Below are positions 59,576 to 64,000 of a stretch of 64,000 nucleotides of DNA, in pieces (position 1 is the first letter of the stretch; each line of letters begins with the position of its first letter). The notes beneath the pieces are model-generated. The model saw nothing but the letters and a program-made list of their open reading frames with translations, was not told the origin of the DNA and made no database searches. Source of the stretch: Amborella trichopoda (Eukaryota; Streptophyta; Magnoliopsida; Amborellales; Amborellaceae); the NCBI RefSeq assembly GCF_000471905.2, contig NW_006499705.1:2919477-2983476 (forward strand), given 5' to 3'. The translations under genes and the position numbers were made by a program.

Positions 59576-61347
59576 AAATGATCACAATTTACACAAATTA
59601 ACCTTAAATCTTTTCCTTCTTGAAAAGAGCATCCTTCCATAAGCACAATGAAGTTTAGGAAAAAGAAAGTTCCCCTAAAAATTTGAATTAAGCTTCAAAA
59701 CTAGTACATGAAAGGACCTGAGATTAGAGATCACGTGTAATTGGCATTGAGTTAATAAAAGATTATCTGCTCATATATGCAAACCATTAGCAAATTTTGC
59801 ATTGAGATAAAAAAATTTAAGATTTCAACAGAAAAATGGGCCAGAACCTGGGTACGGAAACAAGCATCAAAGAGAGAGAGAGAGAGAGAGATTTGTTGCT
59901 GCAACAAGTGGAGCTGAGCGCAACAGAGGAAATAAACACCATTTGTAGCGCAAGAAAAACAAGATCCATGGGCTTGATGATGAACGATGGCCGGAAAATA
60001 GAAGAAAGCCTGGTGAAGCAAGGAAAGCAAGGAAAGAATATTCTGAAAAAGGCATTGTAAGAGGGGGATCCATGTCTGACATTAGTCCATTTTTTATACT
60101 CGAGCTTCCTGATGGCCCTTTCTTCATTCAAGTAGAAAAGCAGAACTACACTGCGATCAAGGGGATGAATAGGGGTGGCGGGCTTCCAAATTCAAACTCA
60201 AACGTTTCAGAGCCCAAAACTTTCATCAAAGCCCAAAAATGTCTGAATAGTAGCATCGGCATAGTATGATACGCAAGAACGCATCCGATTGGAACAATTG
60301 GGAACACAATATGAATAACACTCACATGCCATGCAGTCTATGTTCACATCACAGAAAGTGTGGCTTCTAAGGGAGGAATGAAAGGCATAACATACATCAC
60401 AGGTGCATGGCATATGGAACCATATACCAGTGGTGTATGACATGCTAATTAATCTGGCCATCACACTAGAGACCCCCAATTTGTTACTATGATTATATTC
60501 ATAATGGGATACATTGGTGCTTCCTCCAATAACTGAGACATTATCTAGAATGATTCCATTATTCTAAATTTTATAGCGTAGTTAAAACTCTCATAAAAGT
60601 CCTTGATCTCATCCCTTGAATGGATTTAGCAGCTTCTAATTTTATGGGGATTGGCCCGCAAGCTGTTCCTTATATTCTTTTGGGGACAAAAAGGCTAAGA
60701 ATTAAGCAATTAATTGATCTTCTAGGTTGGGAGTTAGAAGGAAGAACAGCCTAATTGTCATCAATTTTCTCACAAAATGATAATATACTATAAAGGGATT
60801 ATATATTATAAGAATATTTATTTTGGGTACAACTTCACAGTCACCACTAGCCCTAGAGGTAAAATTGGGAGAACTAAGGGTATATCGCAAAGTTTGAGAA
60901 ATCTTTTTAAACTTTGAGCTATGTCAATGACAATTATACCCTAGTTTCCGGATCTCACCTTTGCCACAGATGATCTTTTGGTACCAAAGATGAATAGTTT
61001 TACTATATACCTGCTAATAAATTAAAGACACAAAATGTAGATTATAACCGAGACGGCAGTGGGCAAACATGTTGTATAGAGACCTTTTCCTCTATGGATC
61101 GATCACCACATTAGGAAACAACCCCTTAATCCATGATGCAAAGAAAAAGAACATAAAGGCTAATCACAAAAGAGTAACCAAAGAAACATAAATAAACTAA
61201 GGAAAAAATTCAGAATTTCTCCCAAGAGTCTCAAAACTCTCACCACTCTCAGAACAAGCACTTGGTCTTGAATGTCCACCAAAACTGCAGATAACTTCCT
61301 AAAAAAGAACGGGAATAAAACCAGTAAAACAAACATACCCAACCAAT
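59576..61347. other. Spacer downstream of eL21, no supported gene
   Basis: Contains a (GA)n run at 59870-59891. A 74-codon plus-strand frame at 59836-60060 begins MGQNLGTETSIKE and reads through the GA run; three overlapping minus-strand frames exist too, and none resembles a known family. The 3' untranslated region of the eL21 exon should occupy the right-hand part, running leftwards from 61347. Confidence 0.45.
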
Positions 61348-61605
61348 CTAGTATCCACCTTTAAGGTCGTTAACCACATCGTATGGAATTGGAGTAACAG
61401 TCTCTATGGTTGCACCTTCAACCATGAAACCAGGCTTCGGGCCCTTGGGCTGCCTCTTTGTGCTGATGATCTCTCCTTTGGCCTTCGCCTCGGCTTTCAA
61501 CCTATCATTGTTCACCTTCCTCAGTTTAAACTCCTCCCTGCACCTTGAAGGCATAACGTGCTCGACCCTCACGTGAATCCTCTTCTTAATTATACGATTG
61601 CCCAC
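61348..61605 (-). CDS. RPL21: 60S ribosomal protein L21 (eL21), last exon
   Basis: The exon starts after a good acceptor (polypyrimidine then TTACAG) at 61605 and ends at the TAG at 61348-61350. Its 85 codons begin [17 protein letters not shown] and end [15 protein letters not shown], the highly conserved C-terminal half of eL21, a component of the large cytosolic ribosomal subunit. Conserved landmarks are [27 protein letters not shown] and the GGY terminus. eL21 is normally about 164 residues, so about 79 N-terminal codons are missing. They were not found between 61606 and 64000, where transposon remains lie. The intact splice acceptor argues against a processed pseudogene, so upstream exons probably lie beyond the window. 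A truncated gene copy is the alternative. Confidence 0.9.
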   Translation of the reverse strand: MGNRIIKKRIHVRVEHVMPSRCREEFKLRKVNNDRLKAEAKAKGEIISTKRQPKGPKPGFMVEGATIETVTPIPYDVVNDLKGGY

Positions 61606-62090
61606 CTGTAAGATATGCAGAGAGTTAACAAAGTGATGAGCATTTCCTTCTTTTTTCTCTAAAGGAGCTCATGCACAAACTGTACATTTTTTCACAAGTT
61701 ATTTTCCATAAGCAAGAATTCCACGCTTTTTCTTTAAAAGGAAAAGAATATTTCCTGCATATTTTGATCTTAACATGATTTGGTTCCATGAACATCTTAA
61801 ATTTCTTTCATCCTCAGTCCCAGTAGCTTCTTGTACTTTCCCTTATTCAAGGGACCAAGATTGTTTCCACTCTTATATTATTTTCGACGAGATACAGAAT
61901 AACACAAAAAAATTTCTCCTATCACAACTTTGGGCATGGCAAACCTCTCCAAGGACAATAGCAATCCCAGTCCACAAAAAAGATATCACAACCCCTCATA
62001 GCTTCTTCGAGTTAAGAAAAGAAAGGTAGCATCAGAATATGTATATTTGACTCATTGTAGCTAAACTATGGGAAATCCTAGAAAGAAATT
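61606..62090. other. Presumed eL21 intron, no feature seen
   Basis: Sequence between the eL21 exon and the hAT remnant. No further eL21 coding blocks on the minus strand. The 84-codon plus-strand frame at 61775-62029 has no family resemblance. Confidence 0.5.
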
Positions 62091-62099
62091 TACTTTTTG

Positions 62100-63400
62100 A
62101 AACTATACACCTCATGCTTGAAGCTCTTGGTGGTTTAACCGAGATATCAGGTGCAATGAAGAAAGCAAAGTCAGCTACAAAATTTTATTTATAACTACCA
62201 TCTCACCCTCAGCATGATGCGTAGATTTACAAAGAAGAAAGAGATTGTGAGGCCTGGGGTCACGAGATTTGCGACCTGGTACTTATGCTTAGATAGCATA
62301 CATTCGAGAAAAGTGCAGTTGATGCATATATTTACCTCGGATGATTTGAGAGCATGCAAGTGGTCCAAGGATCAGGTTGGAAAGAAGGTGAAAGGTATTA
62401 TCCTTTTTAAGGCTTTTTGGCGAAGGGTGAATGACACTCTTAAGGTATTTTTTCCTCTTATCAAAGTCCTTCGCATAGTTGATAGTGACAAAGCTTCTAT
62501 GGGCTCATATATGAGGAGATGGAGAAATGCAAAAGAGAGAGCCCAAAATTTTGATGATGATGAGAACCGCTACAAGCCTGTTTGGGAGATTATTAATGAG
62601 AAGTGGTACAGACAGCTACATCGGCCATTGCATACAGCTGGCTATTATTTGAACTCAACTTTTTTTTATGTTGACAAGTATATACATACAAATGACACAA
62701 TTATGATTGGATTTACTAAATGTGTAGATGTGCTAGTCCCTGATCCCGATATTCAAGATATTATATGTGTATTTTTATAATTCTATTATTTATTTATGAT
62801 TTTATTCTATATCTTTGCAGCCAATTGTTAGAACCAACATGGGTGTAGTTCTCCAAGTTTACAAATGTTGGTCATTCGGATCTTAAACCTAACCACTTCC
62901 TCATCCGGTTGTGAACGTATTTGGAGTACTTTTGAAGGGGTAAGGCAGTAAGGGTAATTTGTATAATTGTATTAATAATACATGAACCATAATTAGTTTC
63001 ATTGGATTTTGTTAGATTCATACAAAGAAAATGAACATGTTTGAATCAAAGAGGCTCAATGACCTAGTCTATGTCAAGTATAATCGATTCTTGAATGGCA
63101 GGTTTGCTAAGAGAGACACCATCAGATCAAAAAAATGGACAATGCTATGAAGTGGTTAGTTGATGATGATGGGGTCGAGGGGCATGAAAGATTGACATGG
63201 GGCATGATCATGGATGCTTCAGGGCCATCAGTCGACCCTCCTAGGGCCACTAGATCTTCTACACAGAGGACAAGGGTGGAGGAAGAAGAGGCAGATTCAG
63301 AAGAGATGAAAGAGGACGACTAATATGTCGAGGAGGGTGACGACTCCGATGAATTTGATGCAAATGCGGCAGACCCTACTTTTTCTGATGATGAATAATG
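62100..63400 (+). pseudogene. hAT-superfamily transposase, decayed, N-terminus missing
   Basis: Reads LMLEAL...GAMKKAKSATKF, then after a frame shift near 62190 YNYHLTLSMMRRFTKKKEIV, RPGVTRFATWYLCLDSI and a long open stretch to 62765 (KPVWEIINEKWYRQLHRPLH, TAGYYLNSTFFY). Further on come the hAT dimerisation motifs LTTSSSGCERIWSTFEG (ending 62939), a 76-bp intron GTAAGG...TTAG (62940-63015), and IHTKKMNMFESKRLNDLVYV. It closes with an acidic tail. A second likely small intron ends at 62820, and an in-frame TAG at about 62847-62849 interrupts the stretch after it. The zinc-finger BED part and most of the DUF659 region are absent, so it is a 5'-truncated plain DNA transposon. It lies antisense in the presumed eL21 intron. 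Confidence 0.85.
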
Positions 63401-63625
63401 ATTAAACTTTGAAGATTCTTTTGAGTCTACAAGAATTAGTTTCATTTTTGTTTTCTTCCTCTTGGTTGTGAATTATGAATAGTGGATTTGTAGTTCCACT
63501 TGTTTGGTATTTGGTAACTTTGGTTTGGTAATTTGGTTGGTAAATTTTAAATTTTAATTGGATATGGACCGAGTTATGGAGTGTGTGCTAATGTATAGAT
63601 GTGCCCTAAATACCTAATTTTTATA
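63401..63625. other. 3' flank of the hAT remnant
   Basis: AT-rich; contains repeated TTTGGTAATTTGG-like words near 63510-63545. No gene. Confidence 0.4.
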
Positions 63626-64000
63626 GGGAAATTTTCGTATAGAACCCTAATTCCTCATATTATTTCATGATAGACCCTCTTTCCGTTTTTCTTTCAAGCG
63701 GCATAAAGAAACCCCTAAAGATTTCAGCATACCCCCTCATCTCTTATCTCCCTCTTTTATTGACTTTTGATCATACAAATTAACCTCAAAAAATCTTTTT
63801 ATACCATTTCAACCCAAAAACTTTTTTAATGAGTGGAAAGGGAAAAAGAGGGTTAAAAAAGTTTTTGGGTTGACATGCTATAAAAAGATTTGTTGGGGCT
63901 AATTTTTATGGTCAAAAGTCAATAAAAGAGGGAGATAAGAGATGAGGGGGCGCGGTGAAATCTTTAGGGGTTTCCTTATGCCACTTAAAAAAAAAAACGA
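63626..64000. mobile_element. Long hairpin (foldback) element, cut by window end
   Basis: Arms of roughly 130 bp or more (about 63700-63833 and 63855-63988) are inverted copies: CTCATCTCTTATCTCCCTC versus GAGGGAGATAAGAGATGAG, and AAACTTTTTTAA versus TTAAAAAAGTTT at the centre, with a ~20-bp loop. The left arm probably extends outward to the AGGGAAATTTTCGTATAG start near 63629; the right end lies beyond base 64000. Non-coding MITE-like element of unknown family. Confidence 0.75.

Noticed and set aside
59836-60060. 74-codon plus-strand frame beginning MGQNLGTETSIKE
   Set aside because: Driven in part by a GA microsatellite, no known family, no splice or promoter support, and competing frames exist on the other strand.
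60165-60240. TAGGGGTGGCGGGC word that resembles the hAT-type MITE end
   Set aside because: No matching inverted end or AT-rich centre follows, so a chance match or a worn end cannot be told apart.

Overview
The window looks like nuclear DNA of a flowering plant: genes split by many short GT-AG introns, AT-rich spacers, abundant GA/CT microsatellites, and a mixture of plant LTR elements, LINEs, SINE-like repeats and MITEs. Nothing points to a grass; a eudicot or an early-diverging angiosperm fits, but the species cannot be named from the sequence.

Layout. (1) 2.4-11.0 kb, minus strand: 13 coding exons (572 codons) plus a 5' non-coding exon of a MUT9-like / casein-kinase-1-like nuclear kinase. 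Its last exons are missing and should lie beyond base 1. (2) 11.0-46.6 kb: a 35-kb gene desert of transposon remains. These are mainly at least 25 copies of ~400-bp Mutator-type MITEs in four related groups (called F1 to F4 here), hAT-type MITEs beginning GGGGTGGCAA, a miniature LTR element (TRIM), one solo long LTR and a second LTR followed by Copia gag remains, SINE-like repeats and LINE scraps. (3) 46.6-57.4 kb, plus strand: a complete eight-exon gene for a 1257-residue plant-conserved protein of the family usually labelled NST1-like. (4) 57.4-61.3 kb: spacer with a foldback MITE and a decayed LINE. (5) 61.35-61.6 kb, minus strand: the last exon of ribosomal protein eL21. (6) 62.1-64 kb: a decayed hAT transposase gene and a long hairpin element cut by the window end, both lying where the upstream intron of the eL21 gene should be.

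The three host genes are housekeeping or regulatory genes with no evident operational link. The most distinctive signal is the MITE population. Many copies keep clear 9-10 bp target duplications, which place them with Mutator-like transposons. Unrelated insertions reuse the 9-mer TTATTTTAA (or its complement). Two pairs of elements sit head to tail sharing a single target duplication, and two copies are nested in an older hAT MITE, giving a relative chronology. The kinase gene carries a tandem 101-bp duplication of one catalytic-domain exon in which one copy has lost its splice acceptor, and both large host genes contain a GC-AG intron. No tRNA, rRNA or CRISPR feature was seen. All family names rest on recognition of motifs, not on database searches.
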